This document shows, one piece after another, positions 1 through 8,034 of a stretch of 26,721 bases of DNA. The DNA comes from Azorhizobium sp943369575. Its GTDB lineage: Bacteria; Pseudomonadota; Alphaproteobacteria; Rhizobiales; Xanthobacteraceae. The notes below the pieces were generated by a model, which ran no database searches, was not told the origin of the DNA, and was given only the letters and a program-made list of their open reading frames with translations. The stretch's first letter is position 1. Each line of letters begins with the position of its first letter. Both the position numbers and the translations under genes were made by a program. The stretch covers positions 1 through 26,721 of the forward strand of contig CALRNP020000046.1 in the NCBI GenBank assembly GCA_943369575.1, given 5' to 3'.

Positions 1-525
1 GCGACCCGCACCGTGGAGGTGCCGGATGCCGCCCGCGCCCGCGCCGCGGCCTACATCATCACCGCCGCGGAAGGGGCCAGCCTGCACGCGGGGCGCCTCC
101 ACACCCGCCCGCAGGATTTCGATCCGGCGGTACGCGACCGGCTGATCGCCGGTCTCGCCATTCCTGCCGCCTGGGTGGCGGTGGCGCAGCGGTTTCGACG
201 TCACTTCCAGGCGCAGATGCTGGCGCTGTTCCAGGAGGTGGACGTGCTGCTGGCGCCCTCCACGCCCTGCCGCGCCCCGCGTCTGGGGCAGACCACGTTC
301 GAACTGGATGGGGAGACCATGCTGGTGCGGCCGAACCTCGGTCTTTATACCCAGCCGATCTCCTTCATCGGCCTGCCGGTGGCGGCGGTTCCGGTGTGGC
401 TGGATGAGGGCTTGCCCATCGGCGTACAGGTGATCGCGCCGCCCTGGCGTGAGGATGTGGCCCTGCGGGTAGCGCGGTATCTGGAAGCCGGCGGCGCCGT
501 GCGGGCGCCGGTGGCAGAGCTGTAG
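1..525 (+). CDS. atzE: AtzE-type amidase, C-terminal part (5' end outside window)
   Basis: Reading frame open from the first base and ending in TAG at 523-525; about 174 residues of a protein that is normally around 450-470 long, so the amidase-signature Lys/Ser/Ser triad lies outside the window. The visible part has the C-terminal amidase-signature pattern: VDVLLAPSTPCRAP, then QPISFIGLPVAAVPV and GLPIGVQVIAPP, which shape the substrate pocket in this superfamily. The next gene is an AtzH/HpxZ protein whose ribosome site overlaps this stop codon, a pairing typical of AtzE amidases (1-carboxybiuret hydrolase, normally in complex with the small protein AtzG). The role in carboxybiuret or related ureide nitrogen breakdown is inferred from this neighbour and from atzF further along. 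Another amidase of the same superfamily cannot be excluded from the fragment alone. Confidence 0.75.
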   Translation, partial: ATRTVEVPDAARARAAAYIITAAEGASLHAGRLHTRPQDFDPAVRDRLIAGLAIPAAWVAVAQRFRRHFQAQMLALFQEVDVLLAPSTPCRAPRLGQTTFELDGETMLVRPNLGLYTQPISFIGLPVAAVPVWLDEGLPIGVQVIAPPWREDVALRVARYLEAGGAVRAPVAEL

Positions 526-533
526 GAGCAAGC

Positions 534-923
534 GTGCAGATCAACGATCCGGTCGCGATGGCCGAAATGGAAGCCGCCTTCGCCCGCTATGAGGCGGCGC
601 TGGTCTCCAATGACGTGGACACATTGGACGACCTGTTCTGGGACGATGCCAAGACCATCCGCTATGGCGGCGGCGAAAATCTCTATGGCATTGCCGAGAT
701 CCGCGCCTTCCGTTCGGCGCGCCCGGCGCAGGGGCTGGCCCGCACCTTGGGACGCACTGTCATCACGACGTTCGGGCGGGATTTCGCCACCGCCTCCACC
801 TTGTTCACCCGCGAGGGCGCGCCGGGGCGCAGCGGACGCCAGCAGCAGAGCTGGGTGCGGTTCGCCAATGGCTGGAAAGTGGTGGCCGCCCATGTGAGCG
901 TCATTCCCGATCCCGCTGCCTGA
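534..923 (+). CDS. atzH: AtzH/HpxZ family (DUF3225) NTF2-fold protein, probable 1,3-dicarboxyurea-processing enzyme
   Basis: A 129-residue protein beginning with GTG at 534. A TAGGAG ribosome site (524-529) overlaps the stop of the upstream amidase gene, so the two are translationally linked. Length and sequence (MEAAFARYEAALVSNDVDTL, then TIRYGGGENLYG, and a C-terminal WVRFANGWKVVAAHVS) match the DUF3225 family in the SnoaL/NTF2 fold, annotated either as AtzH or as oxalurate catabolism protein HpxZ. AtzH of Pseudomonas sp. ADP converts 1,3-dicarboxyurea to allophanate; as I recall its proposed catalytic pair is Tyr22 and Arg46. Tyr19 and Arg43 here fit that pair with one constant offset. Because AtzE precedes it and AtzF lies elsewhere in the window, the AtzH role is favoured, but a HpxZ role in purine/oxalurate breakdown remains possible. 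Confidence 0.8.
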   Translation: MQINDPVAMAEMEAAFARYEAALVSNDVDTLDDLFWDDAKTIRYGGGENLYGIAEIRAFRSARPAQGLARTLGRTVITTFGRDFATASTLFTREGAPGRSGRQQQSWVRFANGWKVVAAHVSVIPDPAA

Positions 924-1033
924 GGTGGCGGGAGGAGGCTTTCCGCGCATATTCGTCCCTTTCCGCCTGGTGACGAACCGCCCGGCGACTTGATTTCACC
1001 CCGGCAGAGAATCCCGGTAATTTTGTAAGTCCC

Positions 1034-1747
1034 ATGTCCATTCCAGGTTCAGAGGCCGTCACGGTCGCCCCGTCTCCCCGCCTGCGCCGGCGCCGCGGTC
1101 CCAGCCGGGCCGTGACCCGCACCGAGGAACTGCGCCTGCAGATCGCCGACGACATCGTGCGCGGTCGCTTGGCACCGGGCACGGCGCTGGAGGAGATGGA
1201 GGTGGCCAAGCGCTACGGCGTTTCCCGCACGCCGGTCCGAGAGGTGATCCGGGACTTGGCGGCGTCCGGACTGGTGGAAACCCGCCCCCACCGTAGCGCG
1301 CTCGTGGCCAAGCCCTCGGTTGATCGACTGCGGGGCATGTTCGACGTGATGGCGGAACTGGAAGCGCTGTGCGCCGGCTTGTGCGCGGTCCACATGACCA
1401 AGGCCGAGCGCGGCCAATTGGAAGCCATCCACGCCGAACTGGCGGACCTGACCCGGCGGGGCGACGAGGCCCACTACACTTTCCTGAACGAGCGTTTCCA
1501 TACCTTTCTGTATGGCGGCGCGCACAATTCCTATCTGGCGGAGATCACGCTGGCGACGCGGGCGCGCTTGCAGCCGTTCCGTCGCGCGCAGTTCCGCACC
1601 CTGGGGCGCCTCGCCCTGTCCTATGCGGAGCATGACGCGGTGGTGCAGGCCATCCTGCGCGGCGATAAGGGGGAGGCGGCTGCAACCATGCGCAGCCACA
1701 TCCTCACCGTCGAGGTCGCCTACGAGCGCTACGCGGAAAGCGTCTGA
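1034..1747 (+). CDS. GntR-family transcriptional regulator with FCD domain
   Basis: A 237-residue regulator. Residues about 26-93 form the winged helix (EELRLQIADDIVRGRLAPGT, then VAKRYGVSRTPVREVIRDLA), the classic GntR recognition segment. Residues about 97-225 form the all-helical FCD ligand domain of the FadR subfamily. The metal/ligand positions appear intact: Asn152 and His156 in NERFH, His200 in AEHD and His222 in RSHI. The first 25 residues are a basic tail. It lies 110 bp downstream of atzH in the same direction, so it probably regulates the atz genes in response to an acidic metabolite, though the effector cannot be read from sequence. The ATG at 1034 lacks a strong Shine-Dalgarno (GTAAG upstream); in-frame starts further in would cut into the wing, so I keep this start. 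Confidence 0.9.
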   Translation: MSIPGSEAVTVAPSPRLRRRRGPSRAVTRTEELRLQIADDIVRGRLAPGTALEEMEVAKRYGVSRTPVREVIRDLAASGLVETRPHRSALVAKPSVDRLRGMFDVMAELEALCAGLCAVHMTKAERGQLEAIHAELADLTRRGDEAHYTFLNERFHTFLYGGAHNSYLAEITLATRARLQPFRRAQFRTLGRLALSYAEHDAVVQAILRGDKGEAAATMRSHILTVEVAYERYAESV

Positions 1748-2589
1748 GGAAGTCCACCGGAGTTCCGCCCGCTCTGGACAAGCGCCTCAGCCTTGGGCAC
1801 CTCTTCAACTGGCGGTCGCTGATGGACAGGCAAGGTGCTGATATGCTCACGGTGCACTCGGTTGCCCCGTGCGGTCGACGCTGATCGGCGCGAATGATGC
1901 CCTTCCGCAAGTTATTGGCTTGGCATAAAAGGTTGCATTGATGAGGCAGTCATCATCTGGCGGGCGTATCGGGGCCTTTGGGCGTAGGTCGGATGGAGCG
2001 ATGACGGTGGGGGGAGTGTTGCGGTGGGAATGTGGGTGCCGAAGGGAGAACAGGCTGTTCTGTGGCGGCTTGCAGAAGTCAGGGCGAATTTTTTAGATGG
2101 GTCTCGTGCGGGGCGGGGGGCTTCACATGCGTTCCGCGCGGCAGATGTCGTCGAGAGCGGTCGCACACAGGTGCGCGCGCCAAGGATCGCACGCCGCACG
2201 GCTGATGGACAGGTGCAGCCAGGAGGCGGCGTAATCTTCGCGGCTGAAAGCGGAACGGATCAGGCCTTGGTGTTCCGCATGCGTTCGGCGCTGACGCCGA
2301 GCCCACGGCACGACCGGCAAGAATATGTGCGAAGCGCCAGTCTGGACTGTGCGCGTAGCCCCGGGGGGCTGCGAAACCTGCGTGCGGCGAGCCGCTACGG
2401 CATGGGCGGCAGCTCGGCCGTTTTCGGCCGAAACCGTTCGCGCATTGATGTTTTCTCTCCTCCCGAATGAGCGACATCGCTTTTGCGACTCCGCCTCGGA
2501 GATCGCGAAAGAGAGTCAAGCTTCAATCACTCTTTCGGCGGCATTTCTGATTGCGAAATTGCCGCTCACGCAATGAAAAGGTTCTCGCG
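1748..2589. other. Long intergenic region without a credible gene; several hairpins
   Basis: About 840 bp between the GntR gene and the large glycosyltransferase gene. The open frames here on either strand have scattered composition and no recognisable domain. One stretch on the minus strand (about 2123-2275, ending ...DDICRAERM) reads more protein-like than the rest and could be a gene remnant, but I cannot name it. Visible inverted repeats are TCGGCCG-TTTT-CGGCCGA at 2414-2431, CGAAAGAG/CTCTTTCG at 2506-2513 and 2530-2537, and ATTGCG/CGCAAT at 2550-2555 and 2569-2574. The last one ends just before the ribosome site of the downstream gene. Parts (about 1910-1950, 2085-2100, 2440-2590) are visibly richer in A+T than the flanking genes. 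The promoter of the glycosyltransferase gene must lie here, but I see no convincing -35/-10 pair. Confidence 0.5.
2506..2574 (+). promoter_or_regulatory. Two inverted repeats just upstream of the glycosyltransferase start (possible operator or leader structure)
   Basis: CGAAAGAG (2506-2513) pairs with CTCTTTCG (2530-2537) across a 16-base spacer. ATTGCG (2550-2555) pairs with CGCAAT (2569-2574) across 13 bases. The second stem is immediately followed by AAAAGG (2576-2581), the likely ribosome site of the gene starting at 2590. Neither stem is followed by a T-run, so these are not ordinary terminators. A regulator-binding or mRNA-leader role is an inference. Confidence 0.3.
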
Positions 2590-5500
2590 ATGACACAGCA
2601 GCAGAGCTGCGCCCCGCAGGCGGCGACGGGGCTGGAAGCGCTTCTCGATCGGAGCCTTGCTCCCGCTTTCTGGACACCGCACCTGATCGGTTCCCACAGC
2701 GCATGGTGGACGCATGTGCCGTTTGCCTTCTGGTTGACCAGTGTGGTTCGGCCGCGGGTGTTCGTGGAACTGGGCAGCCATCACGGCGTGTCGTACGTGG
2801 CATTCTGTGAGGCGATGAAGCGCCTGGGCCTCGGCGCGCGCTGTTATGCCGTCGATACCTGGGCCGGGGATGTGCACGCCGGCGCCTATGGGGACGATGT
2901 CTATAATCGCTTACGGCATTTCCACGACGGACATTACGGAGATTTTTCCGATCTGTTGCGGATGACCTTCAATGAAGCGCTGCCGTTCATCGCGGACGGC
3001 TCCATCGATCTTTTGCATATCGACGGGCTGCACACGTATGACGCTGTGCGCCAGGATTTTGAATCCTGGTTGCCGAAGTTGTCGGATCGCGCCGTCGTTT
3101 TGCTTCATGATACCAATGTGAAGCGCGAAGATTTCGGTGTCTATAAACTGTTCGAAGAACTGGCGCGGGAGTATCCAACCTTCGAGTTTCTGCACGGCTC
3201 CGGCCTCGGCATGGTGGTGGTCGGGCGCGATGCGCCAGCAGAGGTGAAGGCCCTGTGCACATTGGCCGCCCAGGAGGATGTCGGCAGCGTGCGGGAGCGG
3301 TTTGCGGCGCTTGGCATGCGCTGGCTGCTCGCAACCCGCGAGGTGCTTAACGCTGCCGCCTTTGGCGAGCAGATCGAAGCGTTGAAGCGAACGGCGGCAC
3401 CGGATGCGGGGCTGGTGGCCAGTTATCGTGGACTTGAGGCTGTGCACGCACAATCCGTGGCGTCAGTCAAAGAGCTTGAGGCCCTTGTTGGAGCCCTCGC
3501 GACCCAGTTGCGAGAAGATAACATTGCCGATGAGGATCGGTCGGCGGCATTTGGCGCCGTCGTGGGAGCGTTGGACGCGCGATACAGCCGGGCCTATCAC
3601 AAGAGCCGCAACACGCTGTTTCGGAAACTGAAGCGGAAGATGGCGCGGGTGACCGGCCGGAGCGGCCGCCAGACGGCCCGTGTCGATCATGAGCTTGTCA
3701 AGGCGTCGATCTTTTTCGATCCGATCTGGTACCGCGATCAAAATCCAGACGTCGCGACGGCGGAGATCGATGCCGTCGATCACTTCCTGGCATTTGGCGC
3801 TCAGGAAGGGCGGGACCCGAGCCCGCTGTTTTCTCTGAGTGGCTACTTGCAGGCCAATCCAGATGTCGCCGCAGCCGGTGAAAATCCGTTGCTCCACTAT
3901 CTGAAATTTGGTGCCGCGGAAGGCCGGCGTCTAAGCTTCACGTTCCTGGAGCGCACCGACGACGGCAGTGCCAAGGTGGCGCTGAAAAACCTGATCTCGC
4001 GACAGGGCCGCGGGCGCAAGAGCATTCTCTACATCAGCGGCGAAGCCGACACTCCGGGCGATCTCTACCGGGTCCAGCGCTACATTCATGCGGCGAAGGT
4101 CAATGGCTGGGATGCCACGCGGGTGGCGCTTGATGATCTCGACACCACCGCCGAGACGCACCGGCGGCAGGACATCGCAGTAATCTGGCGCGCGCCCTGG
4201 AGCGACCACCTGGCGGCTGCGGTCGAGCGACTGCGGAATAATGGAGCGAAGATCGTTTTTGACGTGGATGACCTCATGACGGAGCCGAATCTGGCGACGA
4301 CGGAGATCATCGACGGCATCCGCTCGCAGGGCTTCCAGGCGGAGGGCGTCAGTGAATTGTATGGCCGTATCCGTCAGACCATGCTGGCGGCGGACGTCTG
4401 CTTCACCACCACCGAGGAACTGGCCTTCCATCTGCGCCAGGCGCAGAAGTCCACCTACATCCTGCAGAACGGCTTCGATCAAGCCGCCGCGGATGTCTCA
4501 CGACATGCTCGCCGTGTGTGGATGGCAACCCGGACCGATGATCTGATCCGCATCGGCTATGCGGGCGGTTCGCGCACCCATCAGCGCGACTTCGCTCTGG
4601 CGGCCGAGGGCATCGGCAAACTGCTACGTGCGCGCAAGAACTGTCGCCTTGTCCTGTTCCGGGTGAGCGAGACCGGCACCACATTGGTGGACGTTCCGGA
4701 ATTTCCGGCGCTGGCGGGGCTCGAAAGTCAGATCGAATGGCGCATTTTGAAGCCGTTGAAAGATCTGCCGCGGGAAATGGCCCGGTTCGATATCAATCTC
4801 GCGCCGCTGGAGTTCGGCAATCCCTTCTGCGAGGCCAAGAGCGAGCTTAAGTTCTTCGAAGCCGGGTTGGTGGATGTGCCGACGGTCGCGTCCCCCACGG
4901 GCCCCTTCCGCCGGGCGATCGAGCACGGAAAGACGGGCTTCCTTGCGGTCACGGCCGACGACTGGTACCAGCATCTCGAAACCCTGGTCGATGATGCTGA
5001 GCGGCGGCGCACCATGGGACGGGCGGCCTACCATGCCGCCCTGGGAGCTTTCGGCCCGCGCAGCCGTGCGGTGGCGGCTGGCGCGGTGCTGCAACAGCTC
5101 GAAGGTGGGTATGGCGGCGCACGGGCGTTCCAGTCTCAGGTAAGTCTGGCGGCTAGACCACGTCGATTGCCGAAGGTCTTTCCCTCCACCATCCATTTCG
5201 AACAGGATCGCCGCGAGGCGGCGCAGGTCTGCGTCATCATTCCCTTGTATAATTACGAGCAATATGTGGTGGAGGCGCTGGAAAGCGTCGCTCAGCAGAC
5301 CTTGCGGAAGCTGGATCTTGTCGTCGTCGACGGTTTCTCAACAGATTCTTCCCTCGCGGTTGCTTTGAATTGGGCGAAGCAGAACGCTGGACGGTTCAAC
5401 CGCATCGTTGTCGCGCAGAACGATGCTAATTACGGGCTCGGTTACTGCCGGAATTCCGGCTTTGATATCGCCGATACTCCTTATGTCCTCTGCCTCGATG

Positions 5501-6831
5501 CCGACAACAAGCTGCTGCCGGAGTGCTGTGCGGCGTTGCTGAAGGTGATCCAGGAGACAGAGGCGGCTTATGTTTATCCCGCCATCCAGCATTTCGGCGC
5601 GTCCACCAGCGTGATGTGCGATGCGCCGTATTACGCGCAGAGATTTGCTGGCGGCAATTATGTGGATGCCATGGCTCTGGTCGCCAAGGAGGCATGGGCC
5701 ATTGTGGGCGGCATTGATCACGTGCGCCATGGCTGGGAGGATTATGACTTCTGGTGCCGGATTGCGGAAGCAGGCCTGCCAGGGGCGAACTGCCCGCAGA
5801 TTCTGGCTCAGTATCGCGTTCATCCCGTCTCAATGATGACCCAGCAGACGATGGTCACTGATAACTACCGTCGTCTGATGGACACTTTCAAAGCGCGGCA
5901 CGATTGGGTTTCACTCAGCGACATGGAAGTCCGGCGCCAGCGCCCCGTGCCCAGCACACATCTGATACCCGATGTCGAGCGCACCCGCCTTGATGTGATC
6001 CTGCCGTATCTCCGGTGCCCCGTGACCGGGCAGAAGCTGGCGTATGACGCGACCCGAACCCATCTGGTGAGCATTGATGGCTGGCGCACCTGGCCAATCA
6101 TCGAAGGAAGGCCCGTGCTGGCGCCCGATCTCGATGCGCCCGCCGTGCTGCCGGAAAGCCACATCAGCAACGACTTGCCCGATGAGGCTCTGGATCTGAT
6201 CCGCAACACCAAGGGCTGGGTGCTCAACTTGAGCGCCGGCGGCTCGCGTGAAAAATTCGCGCACGTCATCGAGGTGGAATACGCGGTATTCCGGCATACG
6301 GACCTGATCGGCGACGCCCATGTGTTGCCGTTCGACGACGGCCTGTTTGACGCCATCGTGGTGATGAACGCCTTCGAGCATTATCGCGATCCGCACAAGG
6401 TGGCGGCGGAAATGCTCCGTGTGCTGAAACCCGGAGGGCGGCTGCTGTTGCGCACCGCGTTCCTGCAGCCTCTGCATGAGCCGCCGTGGCACTTCTACAA
6501 CTGCACGCGCTTTGGTTTGGCGGAGTGGATGAAAGGCTTCGATACCGAGCAATTGCACGTCTCGGAGAATTTCAATCCAAACCATACGTTGGCTTGGATT
6601 GCCTCGGAATCCGAGACGTCGCTGCGGCGGGATGTGTCGGAGGAAGCTGCCGACGCCTTCCGGGCAGCTACGCTGGGCGAGTTGGTCGACATTTGGCGGG
6701 ATCCCTCCAAGCGCGATGCCCGCTTGTGGACCGACTTCCAGAAGCTACCGCAGCCGGCACAGGATGTGATTGCTGCCGGGTTCGAGTTCCGCGGCTCCAA
6801 GCCGTTGGGCCTGCCAGACCTGAAGAAGTAG
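2590..6831 (+). CDS. Multidomain glycosyltransferase/methyltransferase (MT24 - GT-repeats - GT4 - GT2 - Trm112-like - MT11), 1413 aa
   Basis: Start chosen at ATG 2590, with AAAAGG 8 bases upstream. Domains by eye:
- residues about 50-215: class I SAM methyltransferase of the Methyltransf_24 type (VFVELGSHHGVSY; LLHIDGLHTYD; VVLLHDTN)
- about 220-370: helical linker ending in a basic stretch
- about 372-450: two glycosyltransferase-associated repeats (FDPIWYRDQNPDV; YLQANPDVAAAGENPLLHYL, each ending in GAxEGR)
- about 477-840: GT4-like transferase (VFDVDDLM; IRIGYAGGSRTH; FCEAKSELKFFEAGL)
- about 880-1085: family 2 transferase (CVIIPLYNYEQYVVEALESV; a C-L-D-A-D metal motif; GWEDYDFWCRIAEAG)
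- about 1137-1180: Trm112-like segment (LRCPVTGQKL ... WPIIEGRPVL)
- about 1195-1340: Methyltransf_11-like domain (VLNLSAGGS; HVLPFDDGLFDAIVVMNAFEHY).
No membrane segment or signal is apparent, so it is probably cytosolic. It likely extends and methylates a surface polysaccharide, perhaps one containing the heptose made by the convergent operon. Sugars and linkages cannot be inferred. Confidence 0.88.
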   Translation: MTQQQSCAPQAATGLEALLDRSLAPAFWTPHLIGSHSAWWTHVPFAFWLTSVVRPRVFVELGSHHGVSYVAFCEAMKRLGLGARCYAVDTWAGDVHAGAYGDDVYNRLRHFHDGHYGDFSDLLRMTFNEALPFIADGSIDLLHIDGLHTYDAVRQDFESWLPKLSDRAVVLLHDTNVKREDFGVYKLFEELAREYPTFEFLHGSGLGMVVVGRDAPAEVKALCTLAAQEDVGSVRERFAALGMRWLLATREVLNAAAFGEQIEALKRTAAPDAGLVASYRGLEAVHAQSVASVKELEALVGALATQLREDNIADEDRSAAFGAVVGALDARYSRAYHKSRNTLFRKLKRKMARVTGRSGRQTARVDHELVKASIFFDPIWYRDQNPDVATAEIDAVDHFLAFGAQEGRDPSPLFSLSGYLQANPDVAAAGENPLLHYLKFGAAEGRRLSFTFLERTDDGSAKVALKNLISRQGRGRKSILYISGEADTPGDLYRVQRYIHAAKVNGWDATRVALDDLDTTAETHRRQDIAVIWRAPWSDHLAAAVERLRNNGAKIVFDVDDLMTEPNLATTEIIDGIRSQGFQAEGVSELYGRIRQTMLAADVCFTTTEELAFHLRQAQKSTYILQNGFDQAAADVSRHARRVWMATRTDDLIRIGYAGGSRTHQRDFALAAEGIGKLLRARKNCRLVLFRVSETGTTLVDVPEFPALAGLESQIEWRILKPLKDLPREMARFDINLAPLEFGNPFCEAKSELKFFEAGLVDVPTVASPTGPFRRAIEHGKTGFLAVTADDWYQHLETLVDDAERRRTMGRAAYHAALGAFGPRSRAVAAGAVLQQLEGGYGGARAFQSQVSLAARPRRLPKVFPSTIHFEQDRREAAQVCVIIPLYNYEQYVVEALESVAQQTLRKLDLVVVDGFSTDSSLAVALNWAKQNAGRFNRIVVAQNDANYGLGYCRNSGFDIADTPYVLCLDADNKLLPECCAALLKVIQETEAAYVYPAIQHFGASTSVMCDAPYYAQRFAGGNYVDAMALVAKEAWAIVGGIDHVRHGWEDYDFWCRIAEAGLPGANCPQILAQYRVHPVSMMTQQTMVTDNYRRLMDTFKARHDWVSLSDMEVRRQRPVPSTHLIPDVERTRLDVILPYLRCPVTGQKLAYDATRTHLVSIDGWRTWPIIEGRPVLAPDLDAPAVLPESHISNDLPDEALDLIRNTKGWVLNLSAGGSREKFAHVIEVEYAVFRHTDLIGDAHVLPFDDGLFDAIVVMNAFEHYRDPHKVAAEMLRVLKPGGRLLLRTAFLQPLHEPPWHFYNCTRFGLAEWMKGFDTEQLHVSENFNPNHTLAWIASESETSLRRDVSEEAADAFRAATLGELVDIWRDPSKRDARLWTDFQKLPQPAQDVIAAGFEFRGSKPLGLPDLKK

Positions 6832-7023
6832 GGATGTGTCTCGGCAACGGGTGGGCGCTGACATCGGTGCCTGCCCGCTGCCGGTCCGGCCGCTGGGCGC
6901 TGCTATGAACCGGCGTGAGTGTTGTCACGCTATGACGGGCCCAACTATGCTGGACCCTCGCACGGCTGGCCATCCGCTCGTGCAGACTTGGGCGCTCTCG
7001 TGCCTGAGGCCAAGTGATACCCG

Positions 7024-8034
7024 TCACCGACCGTGTGCATGATCCATGGGCGTAGGATTGTAGAAGATGATCCGGCTCCCCAGCGGATCGAAGCGGAAGT
7101 CCACCCGCCGCAGGAAGTTCAGCGCTTGGGCGATCTCGTCGTGGCGCTCTTCGGGGGCATAAAACATGAGGAAACCGCCGGCCCCGGCGCCGAGAATCTT
7201 GCCGCCCACCGCGCCAGCGCGGCGGCCCGTATCGTACCAGTCGTCGATGGTGCTGGAGCTGACGCCGCTGGAAAGGGTCTTCTTGAGCTTCCAGTTGTCG
7301 TGGAGAATTTCTCCGAACGAATGCAGATGGCCCTGCTGCAGTTCATCGCGCAACTGATACGTCAATTCGACCATGCGGATCAATGCGCTGCGCTTGGCCT
7401 CATCGCTGGCCATCGCATCCGACTGTTCCTGGAGGATATGCGACGCGCTCCGGGTCATGCCGGTGTAGAACACCAGAATGCTGCGTTCCAGCGTCTTGCG
7501 CGCCTCCATAGGCATGATCAGCGGCGTCACCTGGACACTGTCGTCGGCTTTGAACTCGATCAGGTTCAGCCCGCCATAGGCAGCCGCATATTGATCTTGC
7601 TTGCCGATCGGCTCGCCGCAGCGTTCGATCTCGATCATGCTGCTCAAGCGACCGAGATCGTCGGCGGAGATGTGGCGGCCGAGATAAGCCGAGACCGCAT
7701 TCAGCAGGCCGACGGTGAAGGAACTGGATGATCCCAGCCCGGTGCCGCGCGAGGGGATATCAGCGATGGTCGTGATTTCCAGCCCGCCAGGAACGTCCAG
7801 ATATTCAAGCGTCGCCCGCACCAGGCGGTGCTCGATTTCGCTGACGGCTTCCACTTCTTCCGTCTTCGAATAGGCGATGCGGATGCCGCCGTCGAATTTC
7901 CGGTTGATGTTCACATAGACATATTTGTCGATGGCGGTGCTGAGCACCGCGCCCCCATGGCGGCGATAGAAGGCCGGCAGGTCGCTGCCGCCTCCGACGA
8001 AGCTCATCCTAAGCGGCGTCCGGCTGATGATCAT
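7024..8034 (-). CDS. hddA: D-glycero-alpha-D-manno-heptose 7-phosphate kinase (GHMP kinase)
   Basis: A 336-residue GHMP-superfamily kinase. It opens with MIISRTPLRMSFVGGGSDLP, the HddA-type N terminus. The ATP-binding motif is PSRGTGLGSSSS at about 94-105, the catalytic aspartate lies in IGKQDQYAAAYGG (Asp147), and the C-terminal glycine motif is GAGAGGFLMFY. HddA phosphorylates the 1-position of D-glycero-alpha-D-manno-heptose 7-phosphate to give the 1,7-bisphosphate in the GDP-heptose branch; the ADP-heptose branch uses HldE instead. Its ATG shares four bases (ATGA, 8031-8034) with the stop of the upstream HddC-GmhB fusion gene, so the two are translationally coupled. It is the last gene of the minus-strand operon and converges on the large glycosyltransferase gene across 192 bp. 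A fucokinase-like activity is a less likely alternative. Confidence 0.9.
   Translation of the reverse strand: MIISRTPLRMSFVGGGSDLPAFYRRHGGAVLSTAIDKYVYVNINRKFDGGIRIAYSKTEEVEAVSEIEHRLVRATLEYLDVPGGLEITTIADIPSRGTGLGSSSSFTVGLLNAVSAYLGRHISADDLGRLSSMIEIERCGEPIGKQDQYAAAYGGLNLIEFKADDSVQVTPLIMPMEARKTLERSILVFYTGMTRSASHILQEQSDAMASDEAKRSALIRMVELTYQLRDELQQGHLHSFGEILHDNWKLKKTLSSGVSSSTIDDWYDTGRRAGAVGGKILGAGAGGFLMFYAPEERHDEIAQALNFLRRVDFRFDPLGSRIIFYNPTPMDHAHGR

Noticed and set aside
2024..2470. Open frame of 148 codons on the plus strand in the long intergenic region
   Set aside because: No recognisable domain, irregular composition, poor ribosome site, and several overlapping frames on the other strand are equally long; consistent with random openness of GC-rich DNA.
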